Source of the DNA: Oscillospiraceae bacterium
GTDB lineage: Bacteria; Bacillota; Clostridia; Oscillospirales; WRJC01
Direction of reading: 5' to 3'
DNA length: 64,000 nt
Assembly (NCBI GenBank): GCA_009783265.1
Contig: WRHM01000004.1
Location: 1 to 64,000, forward strand
Shown: piece after piece, positions 16,408 to 24,280 of the stretch
Layout: each line of letters opens with the position of its first letter
Position numbering within the stretch: the first letter of the stretch is position 1
Made by a program: the position numbers and the translations under genes
Notes under the pieces: generated by a model
Told to the model about the DNA's origin: nothing
The model's database searches: none
What the model saw: the letters and a program-made list of their open reading frames with translations, nothing else

Positions 16408-17355
16408 CTATAATTGCCTGTAAATATTATATTTTATTATATTATTCTTATCCAAAGTTATTCCTGCGAAATATAAAAAAACATCGTTTTGTATCAACAG
16501 ATTTATATTCGGCTTTCTTTTGAGTTGCTCAAAATCCCCTGCGTGGCATGTCGCGATCAGCGGCACTCCCGAGTTCTGAGCGGATAATATAGAGTTTGTG
16601 TCCTCAAGACCCCCGATCTCGTCGCACATAACAACATCAGGATTAAGCGTTCTTGTCGCGCAGTCGATGCCGTCGGCTTTTTTATACCCGTACAAAACGT
16701 CCAAAAGCCCGCCGTCCATTTTATTTTTTATATATACTTCGCGTTTTTCGTCAACAAGAGCCGTCCTGTATTTTTTCAGACCGCATAACCCTTTGCTTAA
16801 AGCTGCCGAAAGAAACCTTAAAAGCGTTGTTTTCCCTTCGCCCGGAGGCGAATATATCAAAATACTGCATATCCCGTTTTCTTTTATCAAATTTATCAAC
16901 GGGCAGTTATTAAAATAAACAAACCTGTTAATGCGAATATTAACCGAAGTTATCTCGTCAACTATAAAATCAATCCCCGAATTATTAGCATAAATTATAT
17001 TTCCGCAGACCCCGACCCTGCTCCCGTCTTTTGTAATTATAAATCCGTTTTTAATATTATTTGCCTGAGCGTGATAAGAGCCGTCGCAGAAATTATTCAC
17101 GCAGTAATCGAATTCTTCACGGCTTGTGTAAATGCAATTTTTTATATCCGAACGTTTCCCGTAAGAATTTATCAATATATTTTCTTTATTTACAGTTAAA
17201 GAAAGCGGGGAATTTACCCTGAGCCGTATTTCCGTGATATTTTGTTTTATTTCGTTATCTGTAAAAGATATGGCTCTCGCTATGTTTTCAGGCAAAAATT
17301 TCAGATAAATATCGATTTCATTTGTTTTTTTCAGGCTTGATTCATATACTATCAT
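16408..17355 (-). CDS. spoIIIAA: Stage III sporulation protein AA (secretion-type ATPase)
   Basis: The 315-residue protein is a PilT/VirB11-like ATPase that drives the SpoIIIA channel. Walker A is ILIYSPPGEGKTTLLRFLSAA (about residues 165-185) and Walker B is PDVVMCDEIGG. The later PLIATCHAG is the His box. The final codons (NIYRQL, stop TAG) form part of the 30-bp repeat that bounds the insert, so integration left the gene intact. Upstream there is a good sigma-E-like promoter. Confidence 0.93.
   Translation of the reverse strand: MIVYESSLKKTNEIDIYLKFLPENIARAISFTDNEIKQNITEIRLRVNSPLSLTVNKENILINSYGKRSDIKNCIYTSREEFDYCVNNFCDGSYHAQANNIKNGFIITKDGSRVGVCGNIIYANNSGIDFIVDEITSVNIRINRFVYFNNCPLINLIKENGICSILIYSPPGEGKTTLLRFLSAALSKGLCGLKKYRTALVDEKREVYIKNKMDGGLLDVLYGYKKADGIDCATRTLNPDVVMCDEIGGLEDTNSILSAQNSGVPLIATCHAGDFEQLKRKPNINLLIQNDVFLYFAGITLDKNNIIKYNIYRQL
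16409..16438. repeat. 30-bp direct repeat, spoIIIAA-internal copy (att-like)
   Basis: The last 30 bp of the spoIIIAA coding sequence before its stop. A perfect copy lies at 13352-13381 next to spoIIIAB. The match ends at 13382/16439, where the bases differ. Confidence 0.9.
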
Positions 17356-17380
17356 AAATTTTATCCACCCTACCCTACTA

Positions 17381-17411
17381 AATGTATATTTATCCTGATA
17401 TATAAATATTA
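17381..17411 (-). promoter_or_regulatory. Candidate sigma-E promoter of spoIIIAA
   Basis: On the minus strand, TAATATT matches the sigma-E -35 consensus fully and TATACATT matches the -10 at 7 of 8 positions. They are separated by 16 bp, slightly longer than usual. It lies 26 bp upstream of the ATG, with GGTGG between, and fits mother-cell expression of the operon. Confidence 0.5.
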
Positions 17412-17426
17412 CAGTTCAAAACAAAA

Positions 17427-17466
17427 AACTCTCTAAATATAAATAAAAAAATTACATTAGAGAGTT
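17427..17466 (-). terminator. Hairpin with T-run upstream of spoIIIAA
   Basis: AACTCTCTAA and TTAGAGAGTT form a perfect 10-bp stem with a 20-nt A-rich loop, followed on the minus strand by TTTTTGTTTTG. No minus-strand gene lies directly upstream now, so it may be a leftover terminator from a lost neighbour. Confidence 0.55.
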
Positions 17467-17570
17467 GCATTATTTATAAAAACGATGTATAATTACAGTA
17501 ATTAATTATAAAAGTTTTTATTTATATTAAATTTATATTTTTATTTATTATTTTGGAGGGATTAATCATA

Positions 17571-18641
17571 ATGAAAAAAAAGTTTCGTATGGGTATCATC
17601 GGATGCGGCAACATAGCGACCTGGCATATTTACGGCATAATGGACAGCCCTGATCTTGAAGTGGGCGCGTTATGCGATATACTGCCCAATAAACTCGAAG
17701 AAAAAAAACAACAGTGCGGTGCAACAGACGATATGTGTTATGATAATTATATCAAAATGCTCGATTCGGGAAAAATCGACGCGGTATCTATCTGCACACC
17801 TAATTACCTGCATTTTGAGATGGCTATGGAAGCCGTAAAACGCAATATTCCGTATGCAGTAGAAAAACCCGTCTGCAATTCTCATGAAGAAGCGGCAATA
17901 CTTCTTGAAGAGACAACCAAAAAAAATATTCCCAACATGGTCTGCTTTTCTTACAGGTTTAAATCAGCCGCGCGTTATGCCCGCGATTTGGTTCAAAATG
18001 GCACTCTCGGCAATATTTATCAGATTAGCGGCGAGTATTTTCAGGCATGGGGGCTCCCGAACCCCAAAACCGGAGCGGTTACCCCGCTTAACTGGCGTTT
18101 TATCAAAGAACAGTCGATAACCGGCGCGCTCGGCGACCTTGGCTGCCACATGATTGACTTGATCAGATTTATAACAGGCCGTGAATTTACAAGAGTTACT
18201 GCTGATTACGACACTTTTATTCATAAACGCCCGATACCCGGAAATGACGGCTCTTTAGGCGACGTTACAGTTGACGATTATGTCAATATAGCCGGCCAGT
18301 TAGACGGGCCTGTAGCCGCAAATTTATCTATATCGAGATACGCTTACAGCAGAGGGAATTATCAAAGAATAGAAATTTACGGCGACAACGGCGCGATACG
18401 TTATACTCTGGAAGATAAAGACGAGCTTGAAATAAATATCGGTAACGACCCAATGAAACATTCGCATATCTGGTGTACCGTGCCTACGCCCGGCAGGTTT
18501 AACTCTGCCCAGATGCAGTCCTTCGCTGATATTTTAAACGGCTGCGGCGACGGCCTTGCCGCTAATATGACAGACGGCTGGCAAACACAGAGAGTTATTG
18601 ACGCCGCAGTTGCCGCCGGAAGTAATATAATAAAATTATAA
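17571..18641 (+). CDS. Gfo/Idh/MocA family oxidoreductase
   Basis: The N-terminus has a Rossmann fold: RMGIIGCGNIATWHI at residues 6-20 is the GxGxxA-type dinucleotide site. VEKPVCNSHEEA near residue 90 is the EKP motif with the catalytic-type Lys. The C-terminal half is the usual GFO_IDH_MocA domain with LGDLGCHMIDLIRF, whose Asp-x-Gly-x-His is the conserved active-site patch. GGAGGG eight bases ahead sets the start at 17571 (356 residues). It probably oxidises or epimerises a sugar or inositol with NAD(P). The ThuA-like gene 60 bp downstream suggests a sugar-use unit. Confidence 0.9.
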   Translation: MKKKFRMGIIGCGNIATWHIYGIMDSPDLEVGALCDILPNKLEEKKQQCGATDDMCYDNYIKMLDSGKIDAVSICTPNYLHFEMAMEAVKRNIPYAVEKPVCNSHEEAAILLEETTKKNIPNMVCFSYRFKSAARYARDLVQNGTLGNIYQISGEYFQAWGLPNPKTGAVTPLNWRFIKEQSITGALGDLGCHMIDLIRFITGREFTRVTADYDTFIHKRPIPGNDGSLGDVTVDDYVNIAGQLDGPVAANLSISRYAYSRGNYQRIEIYGDNGAIRYTLEDKDELEINIGNDPMKHSHIWCTVPTPGRFNSAQMQSFADILNGCGDGLAANMTDGWQTQRVIDAAVAAGSNIIKL

Positions 18642-18650
18642 TTTTTTATT

Positions 18651-18690
18651 TACAGGGGCGGACAAATAAAATCCGTCCGTCGGAACGGAG
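18651..18690. repeat. Family B-like repeat between oxidoreductase and ThuA genes
   Basis: TACAGGGGCGGAC and GTCCGTC flank AT-rich DNA and resemble a decayed Family B copy. The GGAGG of the next gene begins at its right edge, so the repeat may supply part of the ThuA gene's leader. Confidence 0.45.
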
Positions 18691-18702
18691 GGAAAATAAT
18701 AT

Positions 18703-19434
18703 ATGAAAAAAATTAACGTGGCGATTTTCAATGAATTTTTTCACGAGCAAAACGAAGAAAGAATAGCGGCGATATATCCGGAGGGCATTCACGGGGCGAT
18801 TGCCAATATAGTAAAAAACGAGCCCGACGTCGGCGATGTTATAACGGCGACGGTTTATAACCATACTGAAGTATTTACTCAGGAATGTCTTGATAATATT
18901 GACGTAATGTTCTGGTGGGGGCATTTAAAGCACGGCGACGTTGACGACGAGATTGTCAGGCGCGTATGCAGACGCGTATACGAGGGAATGGGGCTGATCG
19001 TGCTTCATTCGGGGCATGCCTCAAAAGTTTTCCAAAAGCTTATGGGTACCCCGTCAGGGAGCCTCAGATGGCGCGAATCCGACGACAAATGCCTTGTCTG
19101 GGTCGTTTCTCAGGGACACCCGATAGCAGAAGGCCTCGGCGAATGTTTTATAGTTCCGGCAGAAGAAACATACGGCGAGCAGTTCAGCATACCCGAACCC
19201 GACGAGCTTATATTTATAAGCTGGTTTGAGGGCGGCGAAGTATTCCGGAGCGGCTGCACATTCAGGCGCGGCGCGGGCAAGATATTTTATTTCCAGAACG
19301 GCCATGAATCTTATCCGACATATTATCAGGAAGAAGTAAAAACCGTATTGAAAAACGCAATGCGCTGGGTCTGTCCTTATGAAAAAAAGATAGTATATGA
19401 TTTAGGCGGCGGAAACGCAAAACCAAAAATATAG
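18703..19434 (+). CDS. ThuA domain-containing protein (trehalose utilisation-like)
   Basis: The 243-residue protein is a glutamine amidotransferase-like flavodoxin fold of the ThuA type. DVMFWWGHLKHGDVDDEIV and VYEGMGLIVLHSGHASKVF hold the conserved His/Gly segments, and GAGKIFYFQNGHESYPTYY is the usual ThuA C-terminal block. In rhizobia ThuA takes part in trehalose and related disaccharide conversion with a Gfo/Idh partner (ThuB). Here a Gfo/Idh gene lies immediately upstream, which fits. The real substrate is unknown. Confidence 0.88.
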   Translation: MKKINVAIFNEFFHEQNEERIAAIYPEGIHGAIANIVKNEPDVGDVITATVYNHTEVFTQECLDNIDVMFWWGHLKHGDVDDEIVRRVCRRVYEGMGLIVLHSGHASKVFQKLMGTPSGSLRWRESDDKCLVWVVSQGHPIAEGLGECFIVPAEETYGEQFSIPEPDELIFISWFEGGEVFRSGCTFRRGAGKIFYFQNGHESYPTYYQEEVKTVLKNAMRWVCPYEKKIVYDLGGGNAKPKI

Positions 19435-19451
19435 AATATAGAATAAATAAT

Positions 19452-19483
19452 TTGTAGGGACGCGATATATCGCGTCCCTACAA
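19452..19483. repeat. Family B repeat, perfect 32-bp palindrome
   Basis: TTGTAGGGACGCGATA and its exact reverse complement lie back to back with no loop. It is the cleanest Family B copy and defines the GTAGGG...CCCTAC ends. It sits between the convergent ThuA and PilZ genes, where it could also act as a bidirectional terminator. Confidence 0.85.
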
Positions 19484-19523
19484 GCAATCATCATTCTCCG
19501 GTTGTTTTACTATATAATAATTT

Positions 19524-20447
19524 TTATATAGTATTTTCCGGGGTTTTTCCAAATCCAGAATATTTTTGCCTTTCCTTGGCGAATATATATCTCATTATTC
19601 TGTCCCTTACCGGATCGCTTATTTTATCAAACAATACCCGAACATCATATAAATCCTGATTTTGCCTGTCCGGGGTCATTCTCAAAATTTGCGCCAACGC
19701 AGGCAATGCCTCTTCATTTATGATAAGCAAGCAATATAATAAAATTCCTTCTTTTATATTTATATCTGTATTGTTTGCAATGACTCTGTATCTGAATCCT
19801 CCCGCGCCAAAATCAATAGTAGTTAATTTTGAATATCCCATTTCTTTTTCCAAAATCCCCTCGTCGGCGATTTTTTTTATTTTCTTAGCTTTTTCCGCGT
19901 CAAATTTCAATTCGCCGGGTTCGATTTTGTCAGTTTCATCAATGCCCGTGATTTTATAATATATATTCACGCTCAGCGGAATCCTGAAAAATTCACGTCT
20001 TTGCTGTTTATGTGGAACAGTCAACGGAATAATATCAAATATATATTTACTATATCCGCTATATTCTTTTAAACTGCTAAATTCAAATGTCATATCGTCG
20101 ATTTCAAATTCGTCTGATTCTTTTGCCTCTCTTATTCCGTGTATCCTCGCGTCAAAATTAAACAGATATTTTTTGTCTATAAACAATATCGAAACAATAT
20201 CGTTTTCTTTATATTTAAGCTTCTGTTTTTTTTCAGTAAAAATCCCGATTTTCAATATATTTTTTTTATTATTTTTACGTAAATACCTGCCTGTATATTT
20301 AATCTCAGCATCATAATCGAACGTTATTTTTATACGTTTATCCTCAATCATAATTATCTGGTTTTTTAAAAGTCCTATTTCTGTTTTTGCTTTTGAATTT
20401 ATTTCCGGCCCGCTGTCGTCTGTTTTATCATAAATATTTGGACTCAT
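19524..20447 (-). CDS. PilZ-domain c-di-GMP receptor, YcgR-like
   Basis: The 307-residue protein has an N-terminal YcgR-type domain (about 35-140) and a C-terminal PilZ domain. QQRREFFRIPL near residue 150 supplies the RxxxR c-di-GMP motif. TTIDFGAGGFR near 215 stands in for the D/N-x-S-x-x-G motif, with G-A replacing S. It ends DPVRDRIMRYIFAKERQ, typical of clostridial PilZ proteins. In relatives it slows flagella or modulates surface behaviour when bound to c-di-GMP. An intact GGDEF enzyme lies at 61 kb. Confidence 0.85.
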   Translation of the reverse strand: MSPNIYDKTDDSGPEINSKAKTEIGLLKNQIIMIEDKRIKITFDYDAEIKYTGRYLRKNNKKNILKIGIFTEKKQKLKYKENDIVSILFIDKKYLFNFDARIHGIREAKESDEFEIDDMTFEFSSLKEYSGYSKYIFDIIPLTVPHKQQRREFFRIPLSVNIYYKITGIDETDKIEPGELKFDAEKAKKIKKIADEGILEKEMGYSKLTTIDFGAGGFRYRVIANNTDINIKEGILLYCLLIINEEALPALAQILRMTPDRQNQDLYDVRVLFDKISDPVRDRIMRYIFAKERQKYSGFGKTPENTI

Positions 20448-20530
20448 TATAAAACCTCCGGTTTGTTTTCAGTTGTTCTTCGGGCAGCTCTGATAACCGC
20501 CCATCATACAACAATATTCTACTATATAAA

Positions 20531-21706
20531 TTAAATATTCGACGTGCCTTTAATATTCATTGTTTGTTCGACTATATTATATTTTGTTTTCGAAGTTGCT
20601 ATACGCTTTTTTAACTCTTCCAGATATAAATCTTTATCTATTGGCAGATTAACCCATGAATCAATCCATGTCGAAAGATATATCGCGTTTGACAGACTCA
20701 GGCTCTTTATCCCCTCGTATGCCTCGGCAATCAGCGGCTCTTTAATTAATATATTATTCACTGTGTTCTGCGTGATTTTTCTGTGGTCGTCCCAGCCTTT
20801 TTCTATATCCTCGACTTCAATTCTTTCGCACTTCGGATTTCCGAAGCCGCCCGTATAAATCCTGTTGAACTCGCTCTCGGGAATTTCGTTTTTATATAAA
20901 ACAATTTTTCCGTCTTCGTATATCAATTTACCGTTATCTCCTGATATTTCAAGCCTGTTTGTCCCGGGAGTTTCTCCGGTTGTAGTAATTAAAGTTCCGG
21001 TCGCGCCGTTTTTATACTGCATATAAGCCGTAACGTCATCCTCAACTTCTATATTTCTGTATTTGCCGAACTCACAAAATCCCCTTATTCTCTCAGGCAT
21101 ACCGAAAAACCACTGCCACAAATCCAGATTATGCGGGCATTGATTAATTAAAACGCCGCCGCCTTCTCCAGCCCATGTCGCTCTCCAAGTTCCCGAATCA
21201 TAATAAGACTGCGACCTGTACCAGTTTGTCACTATCCATACTATACGCTTTAATTCGCCAAGTTCGCCGTTGTCTAAAAGCTCTTTGATTATTTTATGCT
21301 TAGAATGGGTCCTCTGCTGGAACATAATACTGTATGTAAGATTGCTTTTTCTCGCCAGTTCATTCATTTCTTCGACGTCTTTTGTGTAGACCCCTATTGG
21401 TTTTTCAGATAATACGTTAATTCCCGATTTTAAAGCGTCCATGCCGATAACAGGGTGAAAATAATGCGGCACGGCGATAATTATCAAATCGACGAGTTTG
21501 CTCTCAAGCATTTTTTTATAATTATCAAAATAACTTATATTATCCCCTAACTCTGTTTTAGCCTTGATTAACTTATCAGGATTATTGTCGCACAAAGCAG
21601 TTATCTCCGCATTTTCGATTTCGTTTTTTATTAAATATCCCGCATGTCCCGTTCCCATATTTCCGTAACCTATCACGCCGATTCTTACTTTTTGCCCGCT
21701 CATCAT
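20531..21706 (-). CDS. Gfo/Idh/MocA family oxidoreductase
   Basis: The 391-residue protein opens with VRIGVIGYGNMGTGHAGYL, the NAD(P)-binding loop, and has SEKPIGVYTKDVEEM with the EKP motif. GGGVLINQCPHNLDLWQWFFG carries the conserved active-site residues of the C-terminal domain. GGAGTTGTTTT precedes the start. It is not closely like the other Gfo/Idh protein in the window, so this is a separate sugar or inositol dehydrogenase. A structured RNA lies 100 bp upstream on the same strand. Confidence 0.9.
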   Translation of the reverse strand: MMSGQKVRIGVIGYGNMGTGHAGYLIKNEIENAEITALCDNNPDKLIKAKTELGDNISYFDNYKKMLESKLVDLIIIAVPHYFHPVIGMDALKSGINVLSEKPIGVYTKDVEEMNELARKSNLTYSIMFQQRTHSKHKIIKELLDNGELGELKRIVWIVTNWYRSQSYYDSGTWRATWAGEGGGVLINQCPHNLDLWQWFFGMPERIRGFCEFGKYRNIEVEDDVTAYMQYKNGATGTLITTTGETPGTNRLEISGDNGKLIYEDGKIVLYKNEIPESEFNRIYTGGFGNPKCERIEVEDIEKGWDDHRKITQNTVNNILIKEPLIAEAYEGIKSLSLSNAIYLSTWIDSWVNLPIDKDLYLEELKKRIATSKTKYNIVEQTMNIKGTSNI

Positions 21707-21802
21707 AAAACAACTCCTTTTAATAATTAATAAATAATTAAAATTTTATTTTTATTATATCACAGCTTATATTTTTATTCAAGAGATTTTCATAAAACAA
21801 AA

Positions 21803-21993
21803 TAAAAAAGCCCACCGAGCCGTGTGTCGTAAATAGCAAAACCTTGCATAACAAGGGAGGATTCTCTCCTGTATTTTGTGCTCCCAACATCCGCAAAAAT
21901 GCGGGAGGTCTGCATCCCCATGACTGGAAGTCCGAATCCATTTTTTTCGCTGTTGGTTTTAATTTACGCCCATCACTAACTTAGCAGGACTTT
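21803..21993 (-). ncRNA. ssrS: Structured RNA, possibly 6S RNA
   Basis: On the minus strand about 190 nt fold into one long rod. AAAGUCC pairs with GGGCUUU at the ends; then CGUAAAU with AUUUACG, AAAACC with GGUUUU, GGAUUC with GAAUCC, and CUCCC with GGGAG at the tip. Small side hairpins (CCUUG/CAAGG) lie on the 3' strand, and a U-run ends it. The length, the rod with a central open region and the AAAGUCCUG start fit a Firmicutes 6S RNA, which binds sigma-A RNA polymerase. A leader or riboswitch for the downstream oxidoreductase is the alternative. The 67-codon frame across it is an artefact. Confidence 0.5.
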
Positions 21994-22031
21994 ATTATTT
22001 ATTATTTCTATTTTATTCTTTTCTATATCTT

Positions 22032-22403
22032 CTATTCTTCGCCGCCGTCTTCCGATTCTGAATCCGGTTCTTCCCCGTCATAATCCATATCCTGCATCAA
22101 TTCATCCTCGAATATATCGGCTATCCTGTCAAATTCGTCGTCGTTTTCGATTGTCTCGAAAATTTCCTCGCCGTTTTCCTCAACAACTTTCAAAACGATA
22201 AAGCTTCCCTCTTCGTCTTCATCGCTTCCCTCGTCAGTATCCACGGGGGCGAGCGCGACATACGACTGGCCGTCCACATCATGGCGTCCGAGCAATTCAA
22301 AATCGCTTTCGTTTCCGTCCTCGTCAGTGAGAGTATATACTTCAACTTCCATATCCATTTCTATATCGTTCCCGTTTTCGTTATCAAAATTATCTTCCTG
22401 CAT
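22032..22403 (-). CDS. DUF1292 domain-containing protein (YrzB-like)
   Basis: The 123-residue acidic protein has VEVYTLTDEDGNESDFELLG, the standard DUF1292 opening, then SYVALAPVDTDEGSDEDEEGSF and a final EFDRIADIFEDEL helix. The family is small, cytosolic and of unknown role in Firmicutes. GGAGGGGAC directly before ATG 22403 sets the start, trimming 14 codons of open frame. Confidence 0.9.
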   Translation of the reverse strand: MQEDNFDNENGNDIEMDMEVEVYTLTDEDGNESDFELLGRHDVDGQSYVALAPVDTDEGSDEDEEGSFIVLKVVEENGEEIFETIENDDEFDRIADIFEDELMQDMDYDGEEPDSESEDGGEE

Positions 22404-22527
22404 GTCCCCTCCAAAAAAATTAATATAATTAATAAAATTCAACACAATTCCTGACTTACTATATATATTTTATAACAAAACCTCAATTTAGTCAATAGTT
22501 TTTTGTTGTTTTATTTAGAAATATTTT

Positions 22528-23469
22528 TCATTCCCACGCTTTTACCGCTCCGGTTATTTCGCTTACTGATTTTATATTATTTTCAAACATATAATCCGAA
22601 ATCCCGTCTATCACTTTCAAAACCGTTTTAGGATCATTAAACGCAGCCGTTCCTACTGCTACTGCATTTGCCCCGGCAAGCATCAGTTCTACCGCGTCGT
22701 CGCCGTTTGTTATACCGCCCATGCCGATTATAGGCAATTTAATCCCCGCGTTTCTCACCTGCCAGATCATTCGCACAGCCACAGGCTTTATCGCCGCTCC
22801 GCTCAGCCCGCCTGTGTTATTTTTCAAAACCGGGCGTTTTGTTTTAATATCTATCCTCATGCCTATAAGAGTGTTTATCATAGATATACAATCAGCCCCG
22901 CCGTTTTCGACGGCTTTCGCAATCTCTGTTATATCAGTCACATTCGGCGATAATTTTACTACGACCGGCTTTTTTGAGCGTTTTTTTACGCTTGACGTAA
23001 TTTCTTCCGCCATTTTCGGCTCTGTGCCGAAACTTATTCCCCCGCATTTAATATTCGGGCAGGATATATTCAGTTCAAGCATATCTATATCAGTCTCCGA
23101 TAAAATTTCAGCTACCTGACAGTATTCTTCTACTGTTTCACCGAATATATTCACTATTATTTTTGTGTCATATTTTTTTATATTAGGCAGTTCGTTTTCG
23201 ACAAAATAATTTACTCCGGGATTCTGCAAGCCTATCGCGTTCAACATACCTGCCGGGGTTTCGGCGACTCTTGGGGTTTTATTTCCCTCTTTTGGGTTTA
23301 AACATACCCCTTTTGTCGTTATCGCGCCGATTGCCGCCAAAGAATAATACGGCAGAAACTCGCGCCCGAAACCGCATGTCCCCGAAGCCGTAACAACAGG
23401 GTTTTTTAATTTAACTCCCGCAATTTCGACCGATAAATCCAAATTGCTCTTATCTAATTTATCTACCAT
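22528..23469 (-). CDS. pyrD: Dihydroorotate dehydrogenase, catalytic subunit (class 1B)
   Basis: The 313-residue FMN enzyme oxidises dihydroorotate to orotate in pyrimidine synthesis. KNPVVTASGTCGFGREF near the N-terminus, LELNISCPNI (active-site Cys type of class 1) and PIIGMGGITNGDDAVELMLAGA for FMN phosphate binding are visible. It overlaps pyrK by 7 bp, the standard class 1B arrangement in which PyrK passes electrons to NAD. Confidence 0.95.
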   Translation of the reverse strand: MVDKLDKSNLDLSVEIAGVKLKNPVVTASGTCGFGREFLPYYSLAAIGAITTKGVCLNPKEGNKTPRVAETPAGMLNAIGLQNPGVNYFVENELPNIKKYDTKIIVNIFGETVEEYCQVAEILSETDIDMLELNISCPNIKCGGISFGTEPKMAEEITSSVKKRSKKPVVVKLSPNVTDITEIAKAVENGGADCISMINTLIGMRIDIKTKRPVLKNNTGGLSGAAIKPVAVRMIWQVRNAGIKLPIIGMGGITNGDDAVELMLAGANAVAVGTAAFNDPKTVLKVIDGISDYMFENNIKSVSEITGAVKAWE

Positions 23470-24263
23470 TCCCAGTCAACCCCGCTTCCATCAAATATAT
23501 CAAATACAGGGCCGTCTATACAAACCCTTTTATTTGTGAACGGGACGTCGAGGACGCCGTCCCCTACATTTGCGTCTTTTATTTTACACACGCACGCAAG
23601 GCAAGCCCCTATCCCGCATGCCATTCTCTCTTCCATGCTCACCTGACATCTTATATTTCTTTTCTGCGCTTCGAGCGCAATGCCTTTCATCATGATTTTA
23701 GGGCCGCACGTCATGATAATATCTATTTTATTATTATCTAAAATCTCTTTGACTGTATCGATCGCGAAGCCTTTTCTGCCGTAAGAGCCGTCGTCTGTCG
23801 CGATATATAATTTGCTCCCGCACTCTTTAAATTCTTTTTCAAAAGTTATAATATCTTTTGTCCTGAAACCTAATACGGCAAAAGCGTTTTCCCCGTATGC
23901 CTCGGCGACCGAATACAACGGATAAATCCCGATTCCACCACCGGCAAGCAAAACTTTTTTAGAAGTATCAGAAACGTCAAAGCCTTTGCCGATCGGCCCG
24001 TTAATATCGATCTTGCCGCCGCTTTTTAATCCCGAAAGCCATTTCGTCCCCTCGCCGCGAACGTCATAGCAAATTTTAATCTGCCCGTTTTTCGCGCTTG
24101 CTATGCTTATCGGGCGGCGCAGCGTCAACCCGCCGCATTTTACGTGAACAAACTGACCGGGTTTTGCTATTTTTGCAATCAACGGAGCGTCGATAATCAT
24201 AGAATAAATATTATATTCTTCCGTCATTTTTTCGTTCGATATTATATCGCATAATGCAATCAT
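23463..24263 (-). CDS. pyrK: Dihydroorotate dehydrogenase electron transfer subunit
   Basis: The 266-residue iron-sulfur flavoprotein has LRRPISIAS for FAD, VLLAGGGIGIYPLYSVAEAYG for NAD, and ERMACGIGACLACVC plus RVCIDGPVFD for the 2Fe-2S cluster. Between the third and fourth Cys the chain reads NVGDGVLDVP, encoded by a Family B repeat, making this loop longer than usual. The reading frame is kept. It precedes pyrD with a 7-bp overlap. Confidence 0.93.
   Translation of the reverse strand: MIALCDIISNEKMTEEYNIYSMIIDAPLIAKIAKPGQFVHVKCGGLTLRRPISIASAKNGQIKICYDVRGEGTKWLSGLKSGGKIDINGPIGKGFDVSDTSKKVLLAGGGIGIYPLYSVAEAYGENAFAVLGFRTKDIITFEKEFKECGSKLYIATDDGSYGRKGFAIDTVKEILDNNKIDIIMTCGPKIMMKGIALEAQKRNIRCQVSMEERMACGIGACLACVCKIKDANVGDGVLDVPFTNKRVCIDGPVFDIFDGSGVDWEW
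23541..23570. repeat. Family B repeat inside pyrK
   Basis: GGGACGTCGAGGACGCCGTCCCC followed by TACAT lies in the pyrK coding sequence, in-frame, between the third and fourth 2Fe-2S cysteines. It closely matches GGGACGCCGAGGACGCCGTC at 62.9 kb. Confidence 0.75.
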
Positions 24264-24280
24264 AAAATTATATTTCCTTT

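Larger units (their letters stand above)
13352..16438. mobile_element. 3.06-kb insert in the spoIIIA operon, bounded by 30-bp direct repeats
   Basis: The segment between the two 30-bp repeats (offset 3,057 bp) holds two exported-protein genes, a phage minor capsid-lysozyme gene and a terminator. No integrase or transposase is present. Duplication of a gene's 3' end at both borders, restoring the gene, is the signature of site-specific (tyrosine recombinase type) integration. It is most likely a decayed prophage or satellite remnant, or cargo moved by an enzyme encoded elsewhere. The repeat match is seen directly; the mechanism is inferred. Confidence 0.7.

Noticed and set aside
13352..16438. 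Complete prophage in the spoIIIA operon
   Set aside because: Only one phage structural gene is present, with no integrase, terminase or tail genes.
21738..21941. 67-codon open frame on the minus strand
   Set aside because: It lies across the structured RNA, has no ribosome site, and its composition follows the RNA stems rather than a protein.
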